From Alphaproteobacteria bacterium (lineage in GTDB: Bacteria; Pseudomonadota; Alphaproteobacteria; Rhodobacterales; Rhodobacteraceae), in contig JAUIIJ010000004.1 of the NCBI GenBank assembly GCA_030431825.1, positions 1 through 64,000 on the forward strand: 64,000 bases of DNA. The letters run 5' to 3'. Below the pieces are notes generated by a model. It did no database searches. It was given only the letters and a program-made list of their open reading frames with translations, and was not told where the DNA came from. Below, one piece after another: positions 9,024 through 19,300 of this stretch. Each line of letters opens with the position of its first letter. Position 1 is the first letter of the stretch. Position numbers and translations under genes: made by a program.

Positions 9024-10294
9024 TGGATCATGAGAGTGTGAGCACCCGGGCCTGGGTGCTGCATCCAGACATTCGCACCGACCCCGACCGCCGCGATTCC
9101 GGCCCGGCGCTCGAGGAAGCCGTGGCGCTGGCCGTGGCGCTGCCGGATCTCGAGGTCATCGGCAGCGATATCGTGCCCTTGCCCAGGGCGCATGCCGGAA
9201 TGTTGTTCGGCAAGGGCAAGATCGAGGAACTGAAGACGCGCTTTGCCGACGCCGATATCGAGCTGGTCCTGATCGATGGTCCGGTTTCGCCGGTGCAGCA
9301 ACGCAACCTCGAAAAGGCCTGGGGGGTCAAGCTGCTCGACCGGACCGGGTTGATTCTCGAGATCTTCAGCGATCGCGCCCGCACGCGCGAGGGTGTTCTC
9401 CAGGTCGAGATGGCCGCCTTGTCCTATCAACGCACGCGTCTGGTCCGGGCCTGGACACACCTTGAGCGGCAGCGCGGCGGGCTGGGTTTCGTCGGTGGCC
9501 CCGGTGAAACCCAGATCGAGGCCGACCGACGCGCCATCGACGAACAGCTCGTGCGCCTGCGCCGGCAACTGGACAAGGTCGTCAAGACCCGAGAGTTGCA
9601 TCGCAAGGCCCGCGCCAAGGTGCCGTTCCCGATTGTTGCGCTCGTCGGCTATACCAACGCCGGGAAATCAACGCTTTTCAACCGCCTGACAGGTGCCGAG
9701 GTGATGGCAAAGGACATGCTCTTTGCCACGCTCGACCCGACCATGCGCCGCGTGGTCTTGCCCGAAGGACCCGAGATCATCCTGTCGGATACGGTGGGAT
9801 TCATCAGCGATCTGCCCACCGAACTCGTCGCGTCGTTTCGCGCCACCCTGGAAGAGGTACTCGCCGCCGACCTGATCGTGCATGTCCGCGACATCAGCCA
9901 TGCAGAGACAGACGAGCAGGCCCGCGATGTCGAGAACATCCTGAATTCGCTCGGGATCGACGAAGATCGCCAGATGCTCGAAATCTGGAACAAGCTCGAC
10001 CTGCTCGGACCGGATGAACAGGACGCCTTGCGCGCCCGCGCCGACCGCGATGACGGTCTGTTCTGTCTGTCGGCGCTGACCGGCGAAGGCATCGAGGACC
10101 TGCTGGTCGCGATCTCCGACGCCTTGCAGGGCGCGCGCTTTGCCGAAGAGCTGCATCTCGGCTTTCCGGACGGGCGGAAACGGGCGTGGCTGTTCGAACA
10201 GGACGTTGTGCAATCGGAAACCCAGACCGAGGACGGTTTTGACATCTCGGTGATCTGGACGGCGCACCAGCAGGCAAAATTCAGGGCGTTGTGA
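9023..10294 (+). CDS. hflX: GTPase HflX
   Basis: 423 aa from the ATG overlapping the hfq stop. The N-terminal HflX domain contains AGMLFGKGKIEEL and the strongly conserved RGGLGFVGGPGETQIE. The GTPase domain has G1 GYTNAGKST near residues 207-215, switch motif LFATLDPTMRR, G3 DTVGFISDLP and G4 NKLD. HflX binds the ribosome and splits stalled or stress-damaged 70S particles. It probably shares a transcript with hfq. The next gene is convergent. Confidence 0.95.
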   Translation: MDHESVSTRAWVLHPDIRTDPDRRDSGPALEEAVALAVALPDLEVIGSDIVPLPRAHAGMLFGKGKIEELKTRFADADIELVLIDGPVSPVQQRNLEKAWGVKLLDRTGLILEIFSDRARTREGVLQVEMAALSYQRTRLVRAWTHLERQRGGLGFVGGPGETQIEADRRAIDEQLVRLRRQLDKVVKTRELHRKARAKVPFPIVALVGYTNAGKSTLFNRLTGAEVMAKDMLFATLDPTMRRVVLPEGPEIILSDTVGFISDLPTELVASFRATLEEVLAADLIVHVRDISHAETDEQARDVENILNSLGIDEDRQMLEIWNKLDLLGPDEQDALRARADRDDGLFCLSALTGEGIEDLLVAISDALQGARFAEELHLGFPDGRKRAWLFEQDVVQSETQTEDGFDISVIWTAHQQAKFRAL

Positions 10295-10386
10295 TCATCC
10301 GTTTCACCCGGCGCGAGCGCTGATCGCGGTATCGCGCGCAGGCAAGGGTGCCCCGTTCAGAGTTCGCCGTCATGCCGGGTGCCATG

Positions 10387-12855
10387 TCATTCGATCCGGG
10401 GGGTGAGGATCGTCGTGCCCACCGCTGCCGCCCGCGCAAGTTCCTCGTCCAGAGACATCGGAATATATTCTCCCCGACGCCAAAGCTGCGCGAGGTCGTC
10501 ATAGTAGCGTGACAGGAAATGGCCTGACTGACCGGTGGAGATGATGAAGACCGAACTGTCTGGATCGGCAAAGTCATAAACCCCGCGATACCCCGCGCCG
10601 TGGACATTCTCGAACGGGGCAGGGTCTTCGCCCGAGGTCAGTCCGCGCAGCAGCGTGTTGTCGCCGCCGCTGGTGGATTGGCGGATATTCACGAAGTAGC
10701 GAAGGATCGGAACGTCGCCGAGCACCGGGTGATCCTGGGTGGCCTGATGCGCGTCGCCCCAGCGCAGGCTTTCCAACGCCGTCCCATATGTATCGGCAAT
10801 CCAGTAGAGCGCGTCATCCAGCGCCAGCCGCGCAATGTCGGTGCAGGTTTCAACCGGCGCGCTCTGGCGTATGTCACACCAGATGCTTGCCCCGTCGATG
10901 TCGCGATAGACCCGTTCGATAAAGACCGGATCCGCGCGTTTGAACTCGTCGGCCAGGGGCCCAAGCTCATCGCGGATCAGCCTCTGGTTCAACGCGCGCA
11001 GCCACGCCGCATAGATCAGCGGTTCCGGCAGGTGTTCGTTCATTTCGCCGTTCCAGTCCGCCAGCAGGGACAGGGCAATCTGGCGCTGCCGCTCCTGCGT
11101 GCCCTCGGGCGCGGATTCACCGGTAAACCAGAGATCCGCACCGATCAGCGGAAGCAGCGAGCGCGCGGTAAAGCTCACCGGATCGAGCTGCGCCTCGATA
11201 AAGCTGTCGCGGGTGTGGACCTCGCGCGACTGCATGAGCCGCTGCCAGCGATTGACCCGCTGGGTGTCGCCCCAGACGAATGAAATGTGATCGGGGAAAG
11301 GGCGGTCGACGATCTTGTTGTTGGTGTTGCCAAGGATGCCCCCACTCGGCGACACGAATTCGGGGTTGGTGTCATAGGGCATCCGCCCTTGCCAGCGATT
11401 TTCCTGTCGCCAGCCCTGTGACGGCATGCGGCCCTGGCTGTTGTGGCGCGGATCGCGGCGCGGCACCGCGCCGATCAGTTTCATGGCGATCGTGTCCTTG
11501 TCGATCAGCGACAGGTTCTGCGCCGGGGCGATGTACCCCTCGGTCAGCTTGATCGCCTCTTGCACAGACTTCGCTTCCATCATCGCCATGGCGGCGGACA
11601 GGGTCGTGTCCTGCGGGCTGAGCGCCGTCCAGCCCAGGGTGACCACATGGCCCGGTGGCGTGATCGCGTCGAGGCCGAACTGCCCCCGTGGCAATACCGG
11701 TCCGTTCTCGGTCCAGCGCAGGGTCAGGGTAATCGGCGACTCGCCCTTGATCTCGATGATCGACGGGCGGCTTTCAAACGGCTTGAACCCCTCCGGCGTT
11801 TCGTATTCTTCCGGATTGTCGGGATTCAGGCGTTCGATGAACAGATCCTGATCGTCCACATAAGCCGAGGTCAGCCCCCAGCCGAGCGTATCGCTGCGCC
11901 CGGTCATCACCACGGGAATACCGGGAATGGTGCCACCGATCACCCCGCCGCTGGCAAGTTCGAGCCGTGCCAGATACCAGAGTGAAGGGGCCGAAAAGCC
12001 CAGGTGCGGGTCATTCGCCAGCAGGGTGCCCCCGGCCGCCGAGCGGAACGGCGCCGCCGTCCACGCATTCGAAGCACCTGCCATGCCGCGTTTTGCCACC
12101 GGCGACAGCGACGAGCGTTCATCCTGCTTGACCTCTGCATAGCGGGGCAGGCCGGGAAACAGCGCCGAATATTCGGGGAGCTCGGCGATACCGGTGCCCG
12201 GCGCCTCGGGCAGGACGTCCGCGATCCGTGCCGGATCGTCGAGCATCAGCGACACACGCGCGCGCAGGACCTCGTCCACCACGTGGCCGGACAATTTCAG
12301 CGCCATCAACTTGACCAGCGCAAGCGAATCCGCCGGGGTCCACGGGGCAACCGGTGCATTGAACAGGAACATTTCGGGCGCACCCCGTCCCAGTGCGTCC
12401 CTGTTGATTTCGGCAAGCCGCGCGTTGACACCCGCCGCATAGGCATTCAGGGCCTGCAAGGTCTGATCATCCTGCGCGCCCACCGATTGCGCCGCCAACC
12501 GATAGATGTCGAGCCGACGCATCAGGCGGTCATCGGCCACGGTCTTCTGCCCGAACACCTCGGATAGCCGGCCCTGCGCCGCGCGACGCATGATGGTCAT
12601 CTGCCACAGGCGATCCTGCGCATGTGCATATCCAAGCCCGAAGAACACGTCCGGGTCGGTCTCGGCAAAGATATGCGGCACGTCGGCATTGTTGCGGACG
12701 ATCTCGATCGGTGCGGTGGGACCTTCGACCTGCACGGTGCGGTCGTAATCCGGCAGCGACTGGCTGGCGAGGTAATAGACCAGCGCAACCACAACCACGA
12801 CCAGCCCGACCAGCCCGGCGGCGATGCGCAACAACCAGCGAAAAACGATGCTCAT
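10387..12855 (-). CDS. Penicillin acylase family Ntn-hydrolase, membrane anchored
   Basis: 822 aa. Residues 1-30 form an uncleaved-looking signal anchor (VVVVVALVYYLA), placing the enzyme in the periplasm. The family processes itself between an alpha and a beta chain; the predicted nucleophile is S262 in GASNAW, the conserved GSNxW-type site, with downstream motifs LLANDPHLGFSAPS, WGLTSAYVDDQD and NRWQ. Family members hydrolyse amides such as beta-lactams, N-acyl amino acids, polyamine or cell-wall amides, or N-acyl-homoserine lactones; the substrate cannot be told from sequence. It lies alone, convergent with hflX and divergent from the next gene. Confidence 0.85.
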   Translation of the reverse strand: MSIVFRWLLRIAAGLVGLVVVVVALVYYLASQSLPDYDRTVQVEGPTAPIEIVRNNADVPHIFAETDPDVFFGLGYAHAQDRLWQMTIMRRAAQGRLSEVFGQKTVADDRLMRRLDIYRLAAQSVGAQDDQTLQALNAYAAGVNARLAEINRDALGRGAPEMFLFNAPVAPWTPADSLALVKLMALKLSGHVVDEVLRARVSLMLDDPARIADVLPEAPGTGIAELPEYSALFPGLPRYAEVKQDERSSLSPVAKRGMAGASNAWTAAPFRSAAGGTLLANDPHLGFSAPSLWYLARLELASGGVIGGTIPGIPVVMTGRSDTLGWGLTSAYVDDQDLFIERLNPDNPEEYETPEGFKPFESRPSIIEIKGESPITLTLRWTENGPVLPRGQFGLDAITPPGHVVTLGWTALSPQDTTLSAAMAMMEAKSVQEAIKLTEGYIAPAQNLSLIDKDTIAMKLIGAVPRRDPRHNSQGRMPSQGWRQENRWQGRMPYDTNPEFVSPSGGILGNTNNKIVDRPFPDHISFVWGDTQRVNRWQRLMQSREVHTRDSFIEAQLDPVSFTARSLLPLIGADLWFTGESAPEGTQERQRQIALSLLADWNGEMNEHLPEPLIYAAWLRALNQRLIRDELGPLADEFKRADPVFIERVYRDIDGASIWCDIRQSAPVETCTDIARLALDDALYWIADTYGTALESLRWGDAHQATQDHPVLGDVPILRYFVNIRQSTSGGDNTLLRGLTSGEDPAPFENVHGAGYRGVYDFADPDSSVFIISTGQSGHFLSRYYDDLAQLWRRGEYIPMSLDEELARAAAVGTTILTPRIE

Positions 12856-12968
12856 ACTGTCCTCACGAAGATCGTCGGCGCGTGGCCGGCAATTGGCGAT
12901 TTTGTCTGGCAGAGATGCCTGTTAGATACGGAGGCAATCTATTTGAAACGGGTTCGGAGGGAAAGCAA

Positions 12969-13859
12969 ATGGCAAAGCTCGCGTTTCTGGGTCTCGGGGT
13001 GATGGGATATCCGATGGCCGGGCATCTGAAGTCGGCCGGACATGACGTGACCGTATATAACCGGTCGCCCGCCAAGGCCGAATCATGGGTTGCGGAACAT
13101 GGTGGCGCGCGTGCGGACACCCCGCGCGAGGCGGCGCAGGGCGCGGATTTCGTCATGTGCTGTGTCGGCAATGACGACGACCTGCGCAGCGTCTGTCTGG
13201 GCGCGGATGGCGCCTTTGCCGGAATGACGGAAGGATCGGTTTTCGTCGATCACACCACCGTTTCGGCGAAGGTGACGCGCGAGCTTTACGCCGCCGCGGA
13301 TGAGGCCGGGCTGGGATTCGTCGATGCGCCGATTTCCGGCGGTCAGGCCGGCGCGGAAAACGGGGTCCTTTCGGTGATGTGCGGCGGGAATCAGCCGGTC
13401 TATGACCGGGCGGAAGAGATTATTGGCGCTTATGCGCGCATTTGCCGGCGCATCGGCGAAAGCGGTGCCGGACAGATGACCAAGATGTGCAACCAGATCG
13501 CCATTGCCGGGCTGGTCCAGGGTCTCTCCGAAGCGCTTCATTTTGCCGAGAGCGCCGGGCTGGACGGGCGCGCGGTCGTCGAGGTCATCAGCCAGGGTGC
13601 CGCAGGATCCTGGCAGATGTCCAACCGTTATGAAACGATGCTCGACGATCATTTCGAACATGGGTTCGCGGTCGACTGGATGCGCAAGGATCTCGATATC
13701 TGTCTCGCAACGGCGGATGAGGTGGGCGCGTCGCTCCCGGTCACGGCGCTGGTCGATCAGTATTACAAGGACGTACAGCAGATGGGCGGCGGACGCTGGG
13801 ACACCTCAAGCCTGATCCGGCGCCTGCGTGCGTTCAAACGGGATGGTGAAAAGCGTTGA
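12969..13859 (+). CDS. NAD(P)-dependent beta-hydroxyacid dehydrogenase (3-hydroxyisobutyrate dehydrogenase family)
   Basis: 296 aa from ATG 12969, preceded by GGAGGG at 12957-12962. The N-terminal Rossmann motif FLGLGVMGYPMAGHL, the substrate-binding DAPISGGQAGAENG and the catalytic lysine K172 in GAGQMTKMCNQ are all intact. Members oxidise 3-hydroxyisobutyrate (valine breakdown), tartronate semialdehyde or related beta-hydroxyacids. Which substrate is used here is not decided; no valine-degradation genes flank it. The gene stands alone and is divergent from the acylase gene with a short shared upstream region. Confidence 0.88.
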   Translation: MAKLAFLGLGVMGYPMAGHLKSAGHDVTVYNRSPAKAESWVAEHGGARADTPREAAQGADFVMCCVGNDDDLRSVCLGADGAFAGMTEGSVFVDHTTVSAKVTRELYAAADEAGLGFVDAPISGGQAGAENGVLSVMCGGNQPVYDRAEEIIGAYARICRRIGESGAGQMTKMCNQIAIAGLVQGLSEALHFAESAGLDGRAVVEVISQGAAGSWQMSNRYETMLDDHFEHGFAVDWMRKDLDICLATADEVGASLPVTALVDQYYKDVQQMGGGRWDTSSLIRRLRAFKRDGEKR

Positions 13860-13919
13860 ACTGAACCCGGCTGGCAATAGCGTACGCAGGCCACGCCAGC
13901 CGAGGACCGTATGTCGCGA

Positions 13920-14510
13920 TCAGGGAATGATGCGGGTATATTTGGCACCTTCCAGCGACGCCCCGGCATAGAGCCCGGCCTGACCGAAGATTGCCGCAAG
14001 GATCGGCGCGGTCAGAACATTTGTATCGGTGGATGCGGATTCACCGCCTTCGGGCGTCACATAGTCGATCTCGGCTCCGGCGGTCCAACCGCTGGCGCGG
14101 CGGAAACCTTCCAGCGCGTCATGCGTCATGAAGAACAGGACATGCGCATATTGCTTGGCCCCGATCTGGAACCCGGCGCTGGCCTTGGTGTTGGAATAGT
14201 AATCGACCGTCACGTCGTTGACCCGCAAGGCACCGCGGCCATAGCCGCCGCCAAACCCGAATCCGGCCTCGGTCACCAGCGGCATGACCAACATGCCATT
14301 GGCTTTTGCGGCAAGATCGCGGGTGTTGGGATAGGTGCGATACATCTGGGCCAGCGTCGCATCGACGCGCGCGTCGATCGTGGCTGCGCCATTGCTGCCG
14401 ACGCCGTTGCCGCAGGCCGCGATCAATGTCGTCCCCGCCAGCGCGCCAAATGCAAATCCGCGCCGGGTCAGACCCACGGGGGGCGTGTGTTTCGTGGTGA
14501 TGCTGCTCAT
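13920..14510 (-). CDS. SYLF/YSC84-type lipoprotein
   Basis: 196 aa from the ATG at 14510 (MSSITTKHT). The N terminus has a twin arginine (R16-R17) followed by a hydrophobic stretch and a lipobox ending in C33 (TTLIAACG), so it is a possible Tat-exported lipoprotein. The body matches the SYLF/Ysc84 family: KANGMLVMPLVTEAGFGFGGGYGRG, YYSNTKASAGFQIGAKQY, GLYAGASLEG. The family binds lipid in eukaryotes; bacterial members are periplasmic proteins of unclear role. It stands alone under its own well-formed promoter (14569-14597). Confidence 0.85.
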   Translation of the reverse strand: MSSITTKHTPPVGLTRRGFAFGALAGTTLIAACGNGVGSNGAATIDARVDATLAQMYRTYPNTRDLAAKANGMLVMPLVTEAGFGFGGGYGRGALRVNDVTVDYYSNTKASAGFQIGAKQYAHVLFFMTHDALEGFRRASGWTAGAEIDYVTPEGGESASTDTNVLTAPILAAIFGQAGLYAGASLEGAKYTRIIP

Positions 14511-14568
14511 GTCAATACTGCCTGTAAATGTTTGCCTGGGTTGACCGTTTTCACCGGCCTTGGCGCGA

Positions 14569-14597
14569 AATATACGCAGGAATCCCCGGTTTGTCAC
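14569..14597 (-). promoter_or_regulatory. Sigma-70-type promoter for the SYLF lipoprotein gene
   Basis: On the minus strand, a -35 GTGACA (14592-14597, 5/6 of consensus) is separated by exactly 17 bp from a -10 TATATT (14569-14574, 5/6). Transcription would start near 14562, giving a leader of about 50 nt. Confidence 0.55.
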
Positions 14598-14724
14598 GCC
14601 GCAAGGACAATGATTCGGCGACTTATCGCTGGCATTTCCGGAGCTCTTGACAAAAGTACCGTTGGCATCCGGCGGATCGCGCCGTTTCTCGGATCGCCCG
14701 AGCCACGCGCATCCGCACCGGCGG

Positions 14725-15723
14725 TCAGCGGTTCAGCACGCGGGCGACATCGGGTGCGAAATAGGTCAGGATACCGTCACACCCGGCACGCTTGAACGCC
14801 ATCAGGCTCTCGAGCATCACGCGTTCCCCGTCGATCCAGCCGTTCTGCTGCGCGGCGCGGATCATCGCGTATTCACCGCTGACCTGGTAGGCAAAGGTCG
14901 GGGCGCCAAACGTCTCCTTCACCCGCTGGCAGATGTCGAGATACGGCAGGCCGGGTTTGACCATGACCATGTCGGCGCCCTCGTTCAGATCGCGCTCGAT
15001 CAGGCGCAGCGCCTCGTTCGAATTGGCCGGGTCCATCTGGTAGGTCTTCTTGTCCCCGGTCAGCGCCGCCGACGCTCCGACCGCATCGCGGAAAGGGCCA
15101 TAGAATGCGCTGGCATATTTCGCGGCATAGCTCAGGATCATCACGTTGTGATGTCCGCCATGCTCGAGCGCGGAACGGATCGCGCCGATACGACCATCCA
15201 TCATGTCGCTCGGCCCGATGATGTCCGCGCCTGCCTCGGCCTGCGCCACGGCCATTTTCACAAGCGCCTCGACCGTCGGGTCGTTGACGATTTCGCCATT
15301 CACCACCAACCCGTCATGACCGTTAATATTATAGGTATCCAGGGCGACGTCGGTCATGATCGCGATCTCGGGGACAGCGGACTTGATCGCGCGGATGGCG
15401 CGGTTGGTGTGGTTTTCGGGGTTCCAGGCGCCGGCGCAGTCCGCGGTACGCTCTTCGAGACCGGTATAGGGAAACAGGCAGATTGCCGGTATTCCCAGAT
15501 CGGCCGCCTCGCGTGCCGCCTCGACCGTCTTATCGACGCTGCGCCGCATGACACCGGGCATCGATGGCACGGGTTCTTGCACACCGTCGCCGGAGCGCAC
15601 GAATATCGGCCAGATGAGATCCTCGACCGACAGCGTATTCTCGCGCACCAGACCGCGTACCGCCGGGGACTGGCGCGCACGGCGCAAGCGGGCCGCGGGA
15701 AAAGAGGCAACGGTGGGTTTCAT
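14725..15723 (-). CDS. hemB: Porphobilinogen synthase (delta-aminolevulinic acid dehydratase), metal-poor type
   Basis: 332 aa. It condenses two 5-aminolevulinates to porphobilinogen in haem and bacteriochlorophyll synthesis. The two active-site lysines are present: K202 in SYAAKYASAFYGPFRDA and K256 in VMVKPGLPY. The cysteine triad that binds catalytic zinc in E. coli and animals (DVCLCEYTSHGHCG) is replaced here at 125-138 by an Ala/Asp version (A127, D129, D137), so it is not a zinc enzyme. This matches the Rhodobacter-type enzyme that needs no active-site metal. It is divergent from the next gene. Confidence 0.96.
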   Translation of the reverse strand: MKPTVASFPAARLRRARQSPAVRGLVRENTLSVEDLIWPIFVRSGDGVQEPVPSMPGVMRRSVDKTVEAAREAADLGIPAICLFPYTGLEERTADCAGAWNPENHTNRAIRAIKSAVPEIAIMTDVALDTYNINGHDGLVVNGEIVNDPTVEALVKMAVAQAEAGADIIGPSDMMDGRIGAIRSALEHGGHHNVMILSYAAKYASAFYGPFRDAVGASAALTGDKKTYQMDPANSNEALRLIERDLNEGADMVMVKPGLPYLDICQRVKETFGAPTFAYQVSGEYAMIRAAQQNGWIDGERVMLESLMAFKRAGCDGILTYFAPDVARVLNR

Positions 15724-15835
15724 GACGCAGTCTCCTTGAACAATCCGTCATGGGGTGGCATGGAATGCCGTCATCGGCAAGAGCAACACGGCACCGTGTG
15801 CAATTCCAGCCGGAAGGTGAAACCGGGGACGGCGC

Positions 15836-16363
15836 GTGGAATGGTATTCATTCATATTCGAACTGATCGACATGCGGTCCTTTTCGAACCTCTGGTACTG
15901 GATCGCGCTGGCGGTCTTCTGGTCCTCGGCGAGCCATTGGGTGCTGGGCATTCCCTATGACATGGTCCAGCGGGCGCGGCGTGTCGGCGGGCAGACCGCG
16001 CTTGATCTGGAGATCATCACGCGGGTGAACGTCAACCGGCTGCTCTATATCTGGCGGGTGTCGGGCATGTGGCTGATCGGTTTTGCCTGCTTCCTGCTCT
16101 CCACGCTTGCGGTGCTGGGCTTCTGGTACTGGATGGAATTCGCCCAGGCGGTTCTGTTGCTGATGTTTCCCATGGTGGTGATCGGCGCTATGAGCCTTGC
16201 CACCGCGCGCCGTATCGAACAGCAGGCCGCCTCCGGCGAGACCCTGCGTAAAATCCTCGCCCGGCACAGGTTCGCTGTACAGGCGATCGGGATGGTCGCC
16301 ATATTCTTCACCGCGCTTTGGGGGATGTACCAGAATCTTACCATCGGCGTTCTGGGCCACTGA
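15836..16363 (+). CDS. Small four-helix membrane protein upstream of mfd, unknown function
   Basis: 175 aa from a GTG at 15836 preceded by GGGGA; an ATG at 15872 is an alternative start. Four hydrophobic segments are visible at roughly residues 19-38, 74-100, 103-124 and 148-167, with a basic loop RARRVGG between the first two. From memory similar Rhodobacterales proteins are sometimes labelled 'component of SufBCD complex', but nothing in the sequence supports an iron-sulfur role. It ends 28 nt before mfd and may be co-transcribed with it. Confidence 0.7.
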   Translation: MEWYSFIFELIDMRSFSNLWYWIALAVFWSSASHWVLGIPYDMVQRARRVGGQTALDLEIITRVNVNRLLYIWRVSGMWLIGFACFLLSTLAVLGFWYWMEFAQAVLLLMFPMVVIGAMSLATARRIEQQAASGETLRKILARHRFAVQAIGMVAIFFTALWGMYQNLTIGVLGH

Positions 16364-16391
16364 GACAAGACAACCAATCGGAGCAAGACAG

Positions 16392-19300
16392 ATGAAGCCA
16401 TCGGGCCATATCACCGTCGGCGGAGCACCCGAAGGTTTCGACGCGCGCCTCATCCTGAACGAGGTCGCGCGCGAGCAGGCCCCGGTGATCCACATCGCCC
16501 GCGATGACAAACGCCTTGCGGCGCTGCGTGCGGCGCTCGCGTTCTTTGCGCCCGACATGCCGATTATCGTGTTTCCCGGTTGGGATTGCCTGCCCTATGA
16601 CCGGGTGTCTCCGCATGCGGATATCTCGGCGGCGCGCATGGCCACGCTGGCGGCGCTGGTGCATCAGGTTCCGGGCCGGTTCGTATTGCTGACCACGCTC
16701 AACGCCGCGACACAGCGGGTGCCGGCGCGCGACGTGCTGCGCGATGCGGCCTTCAGCGCCCGTGTCGGTGATCGCATCGACGAAACGGCCCTGCGCCAGT
16801 TCCTCGTGCGGATGGGATTCAGCCAGAGCCCGACAGTGATGGAACCGGGCGACTATGCGATCCGGGGCGGGATCATCGACATCTTTCCACCGGGCGAGGG
16901 CGGTCCGGTGCGGCTCGACCTGTTCGGCGATCTGCTTGATGGCGCGCGCCGGTTCGATCCGGTCAGCCAGCGCACGACGGAAAAGCTCGACATGGTCGAG
17001 CTTGCGCCGGTTTCCGAGGTCATTCTCGACGACGCGGCGATCACCCGGTTTCGCCAGAACTACCGGATCGAATTCGGCGCGGCGGGCACCGACGACCCGC
17101 TTTACGAAGCGGTCAGCGCGGGGCGCAAGCACCAGGGCATCGAGCACTGGCTGCCGTTCTTTCACGACCGGCTGGAAACCCTGTTCGACTTTCTGCCCGG
17201 CGTGACGGTGACGCAGGATGATCAGGTGACACCGTCGCGTCTGTCGCGATGGGACGGCATCCAGGACCAGTACGAGACCCGCAAGCTGGCGATGCAGGCG
17301 AAATCCAGGATGGACAGCGTCTACAAACCCGCGCCGCCCGACTTGCTCTATCTGAACGATGCCGCGTGGCAAGACGCGGTTGCCGACCGTCGCGTGCTGC
17401 AATTTCATCCCCTGCCACAGGCAACGGGCCCCGGCGTGATCGACGCCGGCGGCCGCATCGGGCGGAATTTTGCACCGGAACGCCAGCAGGAACAGATCAG
17501 CCTCTTTGGCGCGCTGGCCGATCATGTGCGCGACCGGCTGCGGGCCGGACCGGTGGTGATCGCGTCCTATTCCGAAGGCGCGCGCGAGCGTCTGTCCGGG
17601 CTGATCGAAGACGAGGGGCTGGCCGAAACCATCGCCATCCCGAACGCCACCCGCATCGGCAAGCACGGGTTGTACCTGACGGTCTGGGCGCTCGAACACG
17701 GGTTTCAGACCGAAGAGCTGACCGTTATCTCCGAGCAGGACGTGCTGGGTGACCGGCTGATCCGGTCCGCCAAGAAGCGGCGCAAGGCCGAGAATTTCCT
17801 GACCGAAACGCAATCCCTGTCTCCCGGCGATCTGGTGGTGCATGTGGATCACGGGATCGGGCGCTATCAGGGGCTCGAGGTGATCACCGCCGCCGGTGCC
17901 GCCCATGAATGCCTGCTGCTGGAATACGCCGAAAGCGCGAAACTCTACCTGCCCGTCGAGAATATCGAATTGCTGTCGAAATATGGCCACGAAGAAGGCC
18001 TGCTCGACAAGCTCGGCGGCGGCGCATGGCAGGCCAAGAAGGCGCGGCTCAAGGAACGCATCCGCGAGATGGCGGACCGGCTGATCCGGGTGGCGGCGGA
18101 ACGCGCGCTGCGCAAGGCGCCGATCCTGGAACCGGAACACCACGCCTGGGAAGCGTTCTGCGCGCGTTTTCCCTATCAGGAAACCGACGATCAGCTGGCT
18201 GCCATTGCCGATGTGCTGGGCGACATGACCAGCGGAACGCCGATGGATCGGCTGGTTTGCGGCGATGTGGGCTTTGGCAAAACCGAGGTGGCGATGCGCG
18301 CCGCCTTTGTCGCGGCCATGTCCGGCGTTCAGGTGGCGATCATCGCTCCGACGACCCTTCTGGCCCGCCAGCATTACGCCAGTTTCGCCGAACGGTTCCG
18401 TGGCTTTCCGTTCCAGGTGCGGCAATTGTCTCGTTTCGTCCCGGCCCGGGACGCGCAACAGACACGCGAGGGCATGGCGCGCGGTACGGTCGATATCGTC
18501 ATCGGTACGCACGCGCTGCTGGCCAGGGGGGTGCGCTTCAGCAATCTCGGCCTGCTGGTCATCGACGAGGAACAGCATTTCGGGGTGACACACAAGGAGC
18601 GCCTGAAACAGCTGCGCAGCGATATCCACGTCCTGACCCTGACCGCAACGCCGATCCCGCGCACGCTGCAACTGTCGCTCTCGGGCGTGCGGGATCTGTC
18701 GATCATCGGGACACCTCCGGTCGACCGGCTGGCAATCCGCACCTATGTCAGCGAATTCGATGCCGTCACCATCCGCGAGGCGCTTTTGCGCGAACATTAT
18801 CGCGGCGGGCAGTCCTTTTACGTGGTGCCGCGCATTTCCGACCTGCCCGAGATCGAGCAATTCCTGAAGGATCAGGTGCCGGAGATCAGCGTGATCGTTG
18901 CCCATGGGCAGATGGCGGCAGGCGAGCTCGATGACCGGATGAACGCATTTTACGACGGCAAGTACGATGTGCTGCTGGCCACGACCATCGTCGAATCCGG
19001 ACTCGACATTCCGACCGCCAACACCATGATCATCCACCGCGCCGACATGTTCGGCCTGTCGCAACTCTATCAGATCCGGGGACGGGTGGGGCGTTCCAAG
19101 ACCCGCGCCTATGCCTACCTGACGACGAAACCCAGGGCCAGGCTGACCCCCGCCGCCGAAAAGCGTCTGCGCGTGCTCGGTTCGCTCGATACATTGGGGG
19201 CCGGGTTCACGCTGGCGAGCCAGGATCTGGACATTCGCGGTGCCGGAAACCTGCTGGGCGAGGAGCAATCCGGCCAGATGCGCGATGTCGGCTACGAACT

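Noticed and set aside
13868-13902. 8-bp inverted repeat between the dehydrogenase and SYLF genes
   Set aside because: The loop is 19 nt and no T-run follows; too weak to call a terminator.
14647-15960. 437-codon open frame on the plus strand
   Set aside because: Antisense to hemB, whose product is unmistakable.
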